DNA of 64,000 bases, from positions 167,285-231,284 of the forward strand of contig JAVGVS010000537.1 in NCBI GenBank assembly GCA_032718565.1. The letters run 5' to 3'. The notes under the pieces were generated by a model. The model had not been told where the DNA came from, searched no databases, and saw only the letters and a list, made by a program, of their open reading frames with translations. This stretch comes from Distichodus sexfasciatus (lineage: Eukaryota > Chordata > Actinopteri > Characiformes > Distichodontidae). This document shows positions 54,384 to 64,000 of the stretch, piece after piece; the first letter of the stretch is position 1, and every line of letters starts with the position of its first letter. A program made the translations under genes and the position numbers.

Positions 54384-56110
54384 ATGCATAGAGAAGTGGC
54401 AACTGAGGAAGTGAAGAGAGAAATGCAAAAATTGTCAACTGCCTCTTCTGGCCCAACCAAGAAGCCCCAGGCAAAAAGGAAACTAAGAAGCACAAGCCAG
54501 TCATTGCTGAAGGCATCACTTCCCGAAACTACTGAAGAAGAAAAGGAATCAGATGAGATGATTTTTCTATGTCCGATGATCGAGGTGGGGGTCCAGAAGA
54601 TGCTGAAGGCCATGGAGGATGGCATGGTCGTGGCCGAGACAGAGGCAAAGGCAGAGGAGGCCGTGGAAGAAGCTATGGACATTAGCATGGTCCCCAAGGG
54701 GAATGACTGTCCAAATGATGGAGGCCAGAACGATCAGCCACATGAATTTCCCCATCAATAGCAACAACACCACCAAGGATGATATCATGATCCTCTGAGT
54801 TCCACTTTGGCCAGGGAAATATTTAAATATGGTTTCTGATCTTCAATGTGTGTCGATTGAATTTGTTGGAAAGTGATTTGTTGTTTATAATGGGGCTAGA
54901 AATTTGTTGCTCAAATGAGGGCATGCCCTTCTGTGCACAAGTGGCAGCGCACAGAAGTTGACACTTCCTCTTCTCTGCTTGCTGAGTGCAGAAATAGGCC
55001 ACACACACACTGGTGACTTTATTGTGACATTGCACAGCACACATTTTTGTAACTTTGACTAGTACTCGTTGCAAGACTGGAATAACCTCCCTGTTGTTGA
55101 CTGATTACAGAGACATAAGCTGTTCTGGAATAAGGACAGAGCGTGTCTTTCTGTTTCATTGATTGATAAACAGCTGAATTTTTTCTCAGTTGAAGGCTCT
55201 TTTCCCCACATATCCCTCGCGAACTCAAGAGACTTGGCATCACAGGACATGGTTCAGCTTTGCTTTGACGTGTATGAGGGCTGATGATTGGACCCTCTTG
55301 CATGTGGACCATATTTTCTATAGTGCTACTGCTAATGCTTTTACTTGCAACCACAAGCAAATCTTATCCTGTGAGAGCTTAACTGAAATTATTGAAGAAA
55401 TGCTGGAGAGTATTCCCTTAATGAGCAGTTTGGCTGAAGACTGTGCTCTGTCAAATCTCTCTGATCACCTTTGGGCGAAGGATAAAAATGATGTAGGGCT
55501 TATTGAAAGGTATTATAAGAGTCCAACTATTTATAACAGAGCATTGCGTGACTTGCTGGCATCTCTACAGCTGTCACCAAGTACCACCCTACTTCAGTAT
55601 GTAGATGATCTGTTGATTGCGGCGCCAAATCAGCAGCAAAATCACAGAGATACTGTCTGTTCGCTATCACACCTGGCTGAAAAATGTCCACAAGGCCTGC
55701 CTGTCAAAACAGCAGTGGGCTATGACCTCATAATAATTGATTCAAGGTAACACACGATCTTGAAGACTACGCAGATTTAACTTTGTTTGTTTCTTATACT
55801 GTTTCACTTTTCTTACATGAACACAGCACTTCTTTCTTCTGCCAGGTGGCTGCATTTTAATGGGACCCTTCTTTGCATGCCCATCATTACTGTCAAACGT
55901 TGCATTAATCTTAACCCTGCTACCATCGAAAATTCATGAAATCCCATGGCTCCCCAATCCTCAATGGCAAACTGACAGCAGCCCTGTTGGACACCATTCT
56001 GCTTCCTAAACACATTGCCGCCTGTAAATATCAGACACACACTAGGGTCCTGACACAGTCTCCAAAGGTAATCAAAGAGCAGAAGACATGGCTATGGCCA
56101 CTGCTTACAC
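54384..56110 (+). pseudogene. Endogenous retrovirus remnant (gag-end, RT and RNase H)
   Basis: 55430-55750 codes for SDHLWAKDKNDVGLIE (protease/RT boundary), TIYNRALRDLLASL and the RT box LLQYVDDLLIAAP (YVDD at 55598-55609). 55936-56040 has LLDTILLPKHIAACK-like RNase H text with HIAACKYQTHT. The text resembles gamma/epsilon-type fish retroviruses. The open frame 54384-54761, Lys/Glu-rich with a Gly/Arg-rich shadow and a degenerate Cys/His end, may be the end of gag; this part is doubtful. Large deletions and stops make it dead. No LTRs were identified. Confidence 0.65.
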
Positions 56111-56217
56111 AACACTGTTTTTTCAGCACCCTTCCATTATTTACCCACACGAGGGCAAACACGACAACATACAAATTTTTTGCTTTAGACAGTGATAGGA
56201 GTGCGTGGCGTTTGGCT

Positions 56218-56254
56218 GGGTTTGGGTTAGGGTTAACCCTAGGGTTAGGGTTAA
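56218..56254. repeat. Short interstitial telomere-like repeat, inverted
   Basis: GGGTTTGGGTTAGGGTTAACCCTAGGGTTAGGGTTAA: TTAGGG-type units interrupted by one inverted CCCTAA unit, directly beside the ERV remnant. Confidence 0.8.
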
Positions 56255-56279
56255 TCAGCTCAACCAGACTGTGAACTGA

Positions 56280-56690
56280 TTCTTTTGCATATCTCCATTG
56301 CATATCTGCACTTTACACATCTTTGTGATGCACACGCAGCTATATGGACAATCTCATTCGTGTTAATGTTTATGACTAATATTCACAGACAGACTGTACA
56401 GTATTTTCACTCCAAACTGCTGCTGATCTGGCACACATTTAATGCCAGACGATCGGAATTGTAGTCCTCTTTTTTTGACTGCTGCTACATGTTTGCACAA
56501 CTACTGAACATTGAACATTGCTGTACATATCACGAGTGACTTTTTCTCACTGACTGTATCTGCCCAAATTATTAAAAGTATTGTACAGATTTTAGTTCTC
56601 CACTGCTGCTACAATATCTGCACATACTTGATCCAAATTGAATGTTAGCTCAGACCTTCCAAGAAATACTATCTGTATACTGTAGAAGTT
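56280..56690 (+). repeat. Rex1-like LINE 3' tail
   Basis: The same text as the tail at 3260-3680 ('tgatgcacacgcag', 'gacaatctcattcgtg', 'ctccaaactgctgctgat', 'atttaatgccagacgatc'). No coding part is attached. Confidence 0.8.
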
Positions 56691-56714
56691 TTCATATTGA
56701 AACTGTTACAGTAA

Positions 56715-56990
56715 AAGTGCCTCTGCCTCCTCAAGCCACAATTTAGCATATTTTGAATATAGCGCATTGCATGTTTAAGTATTCTAAGGTGCTACACTAC
56801 AGACTGGCCAGAAACACAGAGAACAAAATGAGAACCTGCAAGAAATCACCAAAAATCCACACAGTATTAAAGACCTTGAATGCAATACTCCATATAACCT
56901 AGCAAATACCTAGTGGTTCTAGATTTTAAGTGGCGGTAGTTATGTATGGTGCAGTTTAACAAGATTTCACTTTTTGCATTCACTTTCTTT
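56715..56990. repeat. Duplicated block C, copy 3 (partial)
   Basis: 'agccacaatttagcatattttgaatatagcgcattgcatgttta' and 'gaacaaaatgagaacctgca' match 50850-51000 and 62025-62150. Confidence 0.75.
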
Positions 56991-57139
56991 AAAAAGGTAT
57001 CTTTAAAGAGGCAGGATTTACCAACAAGTCAGTGGGCAAGTCTCAAATTGTCTGCGTTAAGTTGAAATGTTTTTTTCAAAACATGGTCGGGTTAATTGTT
57101 TTTTATTTTTGTTTTCACTTTCTTAAAAAAGATCTCCAA

Positions 57140-57350
57140 AAACAATATATTCTGAATGCTATACCAGACATTTATGAGGGTAAAATCAGCTCTGGAAAAC
57201 TAAAGAATGCAGACAGGGTAAAGATGACTTCCTGATAGACACGGTAAAAAAAGATTTGCCGAAAGACATGGTAAAGATGAAAAGATTACTTGCTGAAACA
57301 AATGGCACAGATGAATTGCTGATGTTCAGCCCAAACACGGTAAAAATGAC
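57140..57350. repeat. 'GACATGGTAAAGAT' minisatellite-like repeat
   Basis: Five or more variants of 'tgatagacacggtaaa(g)at(g)aaa..ttgctga' are spread through this stretch and match 53900-54010. Confidence 0.55.
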
Positions 57351-57369
57351 TTGCTGACTGATTATTTGC

Positions 57370-57535
57370 TTTGTAAATACAGCACAGCACACAGTGCACC
57401 ACAACGAAATGTGACCTCCATGTTTGACCCATCCATGAAGGAGCAGTGGGCAGCTAACAAGGACAGCGCCTGAACGTGCAAACTTCTGATCATGGTTCGA
57501 GTACCCTAACTGTTACACCACCATCTGCCTCTTGG
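57370..57535 (-). mobile_element. tRNA-derived SINE, internally deleted copy
   Basis: The inverse starts GAGGCAGATGGTGGTGTAACAGTTAGGG (A-box region) and has the family's body with a deletion, ending at 'cgttgtggtgcactgtgtgctgtgctgt'. Same family as 51480-51690. Confidence 0.75.
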
Positions 57536-57639
57536 TGATAAACATGGTAAAAATGACCAAACCAAACACTGAAGTGAAGTGCTAATACTGCAGCCATCTT
57601 ATTTGAATCATTTACTCCAGTTAACCAGTCAGATGTAAT

Positions 57640-60600
57640 GTCCTCAATCTTCTTCTTCTTTCTCTTTTGGCTTTTCCCTTCAGGGGTCGCCACAGCGAAT
57701 CATCTGTCTCCATCTAGTCCTATCTTCTGCATCCTCTACCCTCACACCAACTAACTTCATGTCCTCTTTCACCACATCCATAAATCTCCTTTTTGGTCTT
57801 CGTCTCAGCCTCCTGCCTGGTGGCTCTAACCTCAGCATCCTTCTACCTATGTACTCATTGTCTCTCCTCTGGACATGTCCAAACCATCTCAGTCTGGCCT
57901 CTCTGACTTTATCTCCAAAACATCTAACATGAGCTGTCCCTCTGACGAACACATTCCTGATCATATCCATCCTTATCACTCCCAAAGAGAACCTCAACAT
58001 CTTGAGCTCTGCAACCTCCAGTTCTGCCTGTCTTCAAACCATACAACATGGCTGGTCTCACTACTGTCTTGTACACCTTTCCTTTCATTCTTGCTGAAAC
58101 CCTTTTATCACACATCACATCTGACACTTTTCTCCACCCATTCCAACCTGCTTGCACCTGCTTCTTCACCTCTTTTCCACTCTCTCCATTGCTTTGGACC
58201 ATAGACCCTAAGTACTTAAAGTCCTCTACCTTATTTACCTCTACTCCCTGTAACATCACTGTTCCACTTGTGCTCCTCTCATTTACACACATGTATTCTG
58301 TCTTGTTGCGACTAATCTTCATAACCTCTTTTTTCCAGTACATATCTCCACCTCTCTAGCCTTTCCTCTACCTGCGCCCAGCTCTCACTGCAGATCACAA
58401 TGTCATCTGCAAACATCATAGCACATGGAGACTCCTGTCTAACACCATCTGTCAGCCTGTCCATCACCAAAGCAAACAAGAAGGGGCTTAGAGCCGATCC
58501 TAGATGCAGTCACACCTCCACCTTCAACTCCTCTGTCACTCCTACAGCACACCTCACTGCTGTCTCACAGTTCTCATACATGTCCTGCACCACTCTAACA
58601 TACTTCTCTGCCACTCCAGACCTCCTCATGCAATACCACAGCTCCTCTCTCGGCACCCTGTCATATGCTTTCTCTAAATCTACAAAGACATGATGCAGCT
58701 CCGTCTGACCTTCTCTGTACTTCTCCATCAGCATTCTTAAAGCAAAAATAGCATCTGTAGTACTCTTTCTTGGCATGCTGCTCACAAATGCTCACTTCTG
58801 ACCTAAGCCTAGCTTCCACCACTCTTTCCCAAAGCTTCATTGTGTGACTCATTAGCTTTATTCCTTTGTAGTTGCCACAATCCTGTACGTCTCCCTTGTT
58901 CTTAAAAATCGGCACCAGAACACTTTTCCTCCATTCCTCAGGCATCTTCTCACTCGTCAAGATCTTGTTGAACAAGCTAGTCAAAAACTTTACTGCCACC
59001 TCTCCTAGACACTTCCATACCTCCACAGGTATGTCATCAGGGCCAACTGACTTTCCCCTCTTCATCCTCTTCAAAGCTTTCCTCACTTCATCCTTACTAA
59101 TCTCAGCTACTTCCTGATCCACAACAGCCACCTCTTCTACTCTACATTCTCTCTCATTTTCCTCATTCATCAGCTCTTCAAAGTACTCTTTCCATCTTCC
59201 CATCACACAATTGGCACCTGTCAGTACATTTCCATCCCTATCCTTAATCACCCTAACCTGCTGCACATCCTTCCCATCTCTGTCTCTCTGCCTCGCCAAC
59301 CTGTACAAATCATTCTCTCCCTCCTTACTGTCCAATCTAGCATACAGGTCATCATACGCCCTTTGTTTGGCCTTTGCCACCTCTACCTTCACCATATGCT
59401 GCATCTCCCGTACTCCTGTCTGCTCTCCTCGGTCCTCTCAGTGTCCCACTCCTTCTTAGCTGACTTCTTTGTTTATGTATGCTCCTGGACTTTTTCGTTC
59501 CACCACGAAGTCTTCTCATCTACTTTACTCCTTCCAGATGACACACCAAGCACTTCTACCCATCTCCCTAATCATTAACTGTATCTGTCCAATCATCTGG
59601 GAGGAGCTCCTGGCCACCAAGAGCCTGTCTCAACTCCTCCCTGAAAACCTCACAGCACTCTTCTTTTTTCAGTTTCCACCACTTGGTCCTCTGCTCCACC
59701 TTTGTTCTCTTCATCTTCCTCACCATCAGTTTCATCCTACAGACCACCATCCTATGCTGTCTCACTACATTCTCACCTACCACTACCTTGCAGTCACTAA
59801 TCTCCTCCAAACATAAGATGTAGTCCACCTGTGTGCTCCTCTCTCCACTCTTATACGTCAGCCTATGTTCCTGCCTCTTCTCGAAGAAAGTATTTACAAC
59901 AGCCATTTCCATCCTTTTCGCAAAGTCTACCACCATCTGTCCCTCCTCGTTCCTATTCTGGATACCAAACATGCCCATCACTTCCTCATCACCTCTGTTC
60001 CCTTCCCCAACATGTCTGTTAAAGTCAGCACCAATTACCACTCTCTCAACTCTGGGGATACGCTGCATCAAATCATCTAGCTCACTCCAGAAATTCTGCT
60101 TCTCTTCTAGCTCACATCCTACCTGTGGAGCATAACCACTAACAACATTGATCATTACTCTTTTCAACTTCAAGCTTCAGACTCATCAGCCTATCTGACA
60201 CTCTGTTCGCTTCCAGAACGTTCCTAACAAACTCCTCCTTCAGGATAACTCCTACTACATTTCTTTTTCCATCTACACCATGGTAGAACAACTTAAACCC
60301 TTCTCTTAAGCTTCTAGCCTTGCTACCTTTCCACCTGGTCTCCTGAACGCATAGTATATCCACCTTCCTTCTCTGCATCATGTCCAACAGCTCTCTAGCT
60401 TTACCTGTCATAGTTCCAACATTCAAAGCCCCTACATTCAGTTCCACACTCTTGCCTTTCCTCTTCTCTCTCTGCCTACACACACGCCTTCCTCCTCTCC
60501 TCCGTCGACCAACAGTAGCCCAATTTCCACCAGCACTCTGTAGGTCAACAGCACCAGTGGCGGTTGTTGTTAACTCGGGCCTCGACCGATCCGGTATGAA

Positions 60601-60730
60601 ATCCCTGTTTGTGATTTGCATGTTTGATTTGGCTTAGGTTTTACGTCGGACGCCCTTCCTGACACAACCCTCTGCATTTATCTGGACTTGGGACCGGCAC
60701 AAAGATTCACTGGCTTGTGACCTCTTATGG
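57640..60730 (-). mobile_element. RTE-clade LINE, near full length
   Basis: Minus-strand element of about 3.1 kb. The 5' end is the typical RTE leader ('gtcccaagtccag', 'gaagggcgtccgacgtaaaacc' inverse of 60640-60695). The 3' end is 'gattcgctgtggcgacccctgaaggga' (inverse of 57673-57700), followed by an AAG-rich tail. It is one of the youngest-looking elements in the window. Confidence 0.9.
57680..60621 (-). pseudogene. RTE endonuclease/reverse transcriptase
   Basis: In order: basic N-terminus (RRRRGGRRVCRQREKRKGK), endonuclease with LNVGALNVGTMTGK, VDILCVQETRWKG (about 60330-60370) and VVIGADFNRHVG (about 60010-60045), then VDYILC. The RT part follows with GKSVGPDDIPVEVWK (about 59020-59065), NYKGIKLMSH, VFVDLEKAYDRVPREELW (about 58640-58700), the catalytic MMFADDIVICSES (about 58385-58425), and the family's end RWFGHVQRR and WRQMIRCGDP before the stop at 57680. 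Active-site FADD is intact. Frame changes at about 60150, 59560, 58790, 58500 and 57950 break the single ORF. Confidence 0.9.
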
Positions 60731-61199
60731 TTGCATTTTTGACATTGCTGACTAGAGGCAGCTAAAGACTTGAGCGAAGCATGGAAGACAGCATCATGTC
60801 TGTGTTTCCAAAACTTCTAGCTGGTATGTATGTCACATAATCATGAATTTTCAATGGAAATACATGCATATATTCAGTAAATTCTTGTTGGTGTTTTCAA
60901 ATATATTATTGTTCATTTAAACATTCAAATTAAACAATTGTAATTTTCAAGGAAAATGACAGTTATTTAAATTTAGGTACTGCTCAGCTACTGTGAAATA
61001 CTGTAGGCCTATACGGACACATGTAAAACAGGATTGCTTGTTCGAGTGCAGCCATTAAGAGTCAAGAGATCAAAGTACAGTACTGTATATCCATATACAT
61101 TATATTAAATGGATATAGATTTATCAGTCAATATTAGTATTAAATTTGATTATGGATTTTTGTTTGGTATGCCACCCTAAGATTTGCTGTGGCCCCCAC
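60731..61199. other. Unassigned non-coding stretch
   Basis: A/T-rich, no recognised feature. Confidence 0.4.
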
Positions 61200-62450
61200 T
61201 GGCCACCCTTAGAATTTTTTTTCTGGAGGCGCAACTGCCTCAGATCATCTTCAGTTATAGATTTTGCAAATCTTACTTTTTTAAAACCATGTTAACAGCT
61301 GTACATGTACATGGTCGTGTTTGCATTCGCATTCTTTTAAATTTTTCTTTTTGAAGAAGAGGCAGAATTTAACAGTCATAGCTCACGGGATAAGTCTCAT
61401 CCTCCCTGGGAAGGTAAGGCAAGGTTACTTGAAGTCTTTTTACCTGTCAGCGTGTCAGTAGAGAAAACCCTATAATAATATAGCCACAAGCGGTGATTGT
61501 GGGGTCCATGCAGTCTGCGGCCAAATCGGATTCTGACGAAGCTTTGCATACACGTTAAATGCTATGTAGACACGTGGGAAGCACATTCACACATTTATTC
61601 AAGGTTTTTATAGATACACATGAAACAGACACATTCATTCACATGAAACACACAGATACAGGTGAAAATATGAAAGCAGTTAAAGGTTCCTATCAAAATG
61701 ATAATTTAAATGATTTTTTTACATTATATTTTAAAGGAACTGTGACATAGAGACACTAGGTTCCTTAGGCAGAATCTGAGATCAGGTGTCAAGTCACAGA
61801 CCAGTTGTGCAAGACACAGAGGGCAAGTCTCATTCTGCATGTTCTTTTGTAAAAATAACAAGAGACCATTTGAAAAATGCCAAAGGAAGTGAACAACCAG
61901 GTTCCACCAGTTGGGACACAGTCAGTATGTTTTGCATGTTGTTTGGAATTTGCATATAAGGGATTCAGCAGATGGCAATGACAAACATATATGACAAGAG
62001 CAAGAATCAGTGCCTCTCAAGCCACACGTCAGCATATTTTGAATATAGCACACTGCATGTTTAAGGATTCTAAGCTGCTACACTACACTATACACATTGG
62101 CCAGAAATGCAGAGAAGAGAACGAGAACCTGCAGAAAATCATGCAAAAATCCACACAGTTTTACAAACCTTGAGTTTGTAGTCCGTAGAAACTAACAAAA
62201 ATGAGCTCACTGAATGCAGCGCGCTGTTGTGTGTATAGATTTTACATGGCGTTAGTTATGTATGATACAATTTAACAAATACTTGTTTTATTTTAGTGCT
62301 TAACCCAAAGGCAAAATGAAAAAATTTAAAGTGGTGTGCGTTAGGGTAAGACAGTGTGCGGATGAGACATTTAAGAAACACCCAACTTTTCGCACAATTT
62401 GTTTTCAAGGGATTTCAGGAGGAAATCCAACTAGTCAAATTTATTTATTA
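61200..62450. repeat. Duplicated blocks E, B and C, right copy
   Basis: 61200-61665 matches 45120-45610, 61715-61860 matches 50500-50640, and 61985-62430 matches 50820-51230. It is the most complete run of the duplicated flanking material. Confidence 0.8.
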
Positions 62451-62454
62451 TGAG

Positions 62455-62610
62455 TGGATCTCACTTTTTAATTTTGCTAGACAGCGTTTATGGTTTAGAT
62501 TGTCAGTTGATTAGGGAGAAGTGCGCAATTTAGTTTCTTGTTAGTAGCCAAACAATAAGCTAAACCATAACTAACGTCTCTTTTCCACTTTCTTTAAACT
62601 ACACATACTT
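62455..62610. repeat. Duplicated block D, copy 2
   Basis: It matches 41925-42060 almost base for base up to 'ctacacatactttagggg', where a SINE begins. Confidence 0.8.
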
Positions 62611-62612
62611 TA

Positions 62613-62850
62613 GGGGCAGTTGGTGGCGTAATGGTAGGGTGTTCGCGCCGTGATCTGAAGGTCGCACGTTTGACTCTAGGACCAGTAAAGTTATGACTGA
62701 GGTACCCATGAGCAAAGTACCATCCCTTAGCACTGCTTCCTGGGCACTTGTTAGCTGCCCGCTGCTCCTTTACGGATGCGTTAAATGCAGAGGCCACATT
62801 TCGTTGTGGTGCACTGTGTGCTGTGCTATGGTGTGTTCCCAATCACAAAT
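62613..62850 (+). mobile_element. tRNA-derived SINE, complete-looking copy
   Basis: The head GGGGCAGTTGGTGGCGTAATGG contains an A-box (TGGCGTAATGG at 62624-62634), and GGTCGCACGTTTGACTC (62660-62676) is a B-box variant, the internal Pol III promoter. The body is shared with 2215-2400, 51480-51690 and 57370-57535. It sits exactly at the end of block D. Confidence 0.85.
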
Positions 62851-62929
62851 AATCACTCACTTTCACTTAATTGTTATTCTATGTTTTGGCCGCAAGGAGT
62901 GCGCTACGTTCATCCATTTTCCTGCTTAG

Positions 62930-62997
62930 AGTCGTGGGTGCCCTGCAGTGTGTTGGCGCCTGCCCAAATTTGTGCCCCGCCTCAGAGTACCAGATGA
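62930..62997 (+). repeat. L2-type 3' tail fragment
   Basis: 'gccctgcagtgtgttggcgcctgccc' is the same conserved core as at 11424-11450, cut short. Confidence 0.6.
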
Positions 62998-62999
62998 AA

Positions 63000-63790
63000 A
63001 TGTGCAAAATACCTACTTAAATAACAGACTGAAGTACCTTTCAAAAGGTCACTAATATGGTCAGACGGAATGCCCAACTTTCAATTGTTTTATTTTTTTT
63101 ATTTCAAGTTTCTGCAATACAACATTCCACAACAGTAAAAGCTAAAAGAGATTTCATGAAAGTAAAATGATCTAAATAACTCCAGTTGGTTCAACTGATC
63201 AATCATCAAAAATGCAATTCAGGCTTGAACATTGCAGAATCATGTCAGATATTTATTAAAATACGCAAGAATATACTGAAGAAAAGTACAAGAAAATTTC
63301 AGATAATGCTTCTGCTTCCATTTGATTTTCACAAACAATCACACTCTCAGATCACCCAAAAAACCATCCTTGTTTGTTATTTTTGTTGATACATAAAAAC
63401 AAAACAAGAACAAGGTAAACATTCTTCATTAAAATGAAAGAAATCATAATAGCATGCAATAAGAACATTTTCATGGAAAAAGCAAATATGAAGATTGATA
63501 TGAAAATACAAAACATTGGTTTTGACTCAATTCTGTATAGTCTTAAAAAGACAACAGAAAAAAGTCACGACAGCAGATAGTAGATAGCACATGTGTAAAT
63601 TAAATGTAAAAATTGATTAACACAATTGTAGTGCGAGAAAAGCATTAACTTTTAGTAGTAGATGAATTATTTCTATTAAAGATATTAGACAGAAGATACA
63701 AAGAGCAGCCCAGAATATGTCAGCATACAATATGATAACTACGAATACAGAAATAATATGAAGCAAGAATTTTTGTGACATGCAAACTCT
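63000..63790. repeat. Duplicated block A, copy 3, leading into a gene 3' end
   Basis: It matches 47880-48690 along its length, and its first 350 bp match 40785-41200. It directly adjoins the 3' end of the crystallin/aerolysin gene that leaves the window, which identifies block A as that gene's 3' flank. Confidence 0.8.
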
Positions 63791-63798
63791 TTTTAATA

Positions 63799-64000
63799 TT
63801 AAATTGCTTCCTCCCTGTATTCGGTGATGATGGAGGTTCCAGCCTGGCATCTGTACACTCCGTATTCAACCCTGTTCTCACCAGCTTGGGTGATCTTCAT
63901 CTTGACTGGAACCTTCACATCGATCTCCTTCCTCACCACATTCATTGTGAGCTTCGTATGAGGAGGGATTGTGACTGGCAGGGAGACTTTGACACTCTTC
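63799..64000 (-). CDS. Second crystallin/aerolysin-like gene, C-terminal part (cut by window edge)
   Basis: The last 67 codons read on the minus strand to a TAA at 63799-63801. Landmarks are VSLPVTIPPHTKLTMNVVRK, VPVKMKITQAG and YRCQAGTSIITEYREE, matching residues about 268-331 of the intact protein at 12346-13347 with conservative changes. It is the end of the aerolysin-like domain. The frame is open across all visible sequence, so it is probably a functional paralogue. The rest lies outside the window. Confidence 0.88.
   Translation of the reverse strand, partial: KSVKVSLPVTIPPHTKLTMNVVRKEIDVKVPVKMKITQAGENRVEYGVYRCQAGTSIITEYREEAI

Noticed and set aside
57875..60637. Many plus-strand open frames rich in Ser/Leu/Pro
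   Set aside because: They are antisense to the RTE endonuclease/RT, which explains the composition.
62613..62690. A genuine tRNA gene
   Set aside because: A and B boxes are present, but no clean cloverleaf or acceptor stem can be drawn, and the same head occurs in several copies with a common body, so it is a SINE.

Overview
The window looks like teleost (ray-finned fish) chromosomal DNA. It is A/T-rich with few genes and is crowded with fish-type repeats: Rex1/CR1, L2 and RTE LINEs, hAT and Tc1 transposons, tRNA-derived SINEs, solo LTRs and a retroviral pol relic. The recognisable host genes are fish families: a beta/gamma-crystallin plus aerolysin-like protein, a Ly6/uPAR-type exon, and two exons of a SAM-domain-protein-3-like family. 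The species cannot be fixed from the sequence.

Layout. 1-3.7 kb: two Rex1-like LINE relics. 3.95-6.7 kb: a Tc1/mariner relic, a complete-ended but broken hAT transposon and a LINE fragment. 8.7-9.0 kb: a Harbinger-like MITE. 9.98-11.1 kb: two spliced SAM-like exons (minus strand) and one Ly6-type terminal exon (plus strand). 12.3-13.45 kb: an intact intronless crystallin/aerolysin gene with a TATA box. 15.39-30.94 kb: one Polinton/Maverick (polintovirus or adintovirus-like) element. 31.3-38 kb: an L2 LINE, two inverted solo LTRs and the 5' half of a Rex1-like LINE. 38.7-64 kb: a patchwork of related blocks carrying decayed or truncated copies of the crystallin/aerolysin locus (42.6-42.9 kb and the right edge), invaded by L2, RTE, SINE, ERV and Tc1 sequences.

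The main find is the Polinton. It is 15,549 bp long, is flanked by a perfect 6-bp target duplication AGTGAT, and carries terminal inverted repeats of about 1.02 kb. Plus-strand genes from the left are an accessory block (tandem exon-like units, two SUMO-interaction-like motifs, a candidate intron), protein-primed DNA polymerase B, packaging ATPase and two core-like proteins. Convergent minus-strand genes are adenain-type protease, double-jelly-roll major capsid protein, a pVI-like protein, minor capsid (penton-like) protein and retroviral-type integrase. A separate minus-strand accessory gene with its own TATA box lies next to the right TIR. Together these are a replication, integration and virion-morphogenesis set. 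Nearly all core genes are broken by many small frameshifts although residue-level similarity is kept, whereas the two accessory reading frames are long and open. The element is therefore either a dead provirus-like copy or a region with many assembly indels.

Family names come from motif recognition by eye. No database search was possible, and boundaries of decayed genes are approximate.
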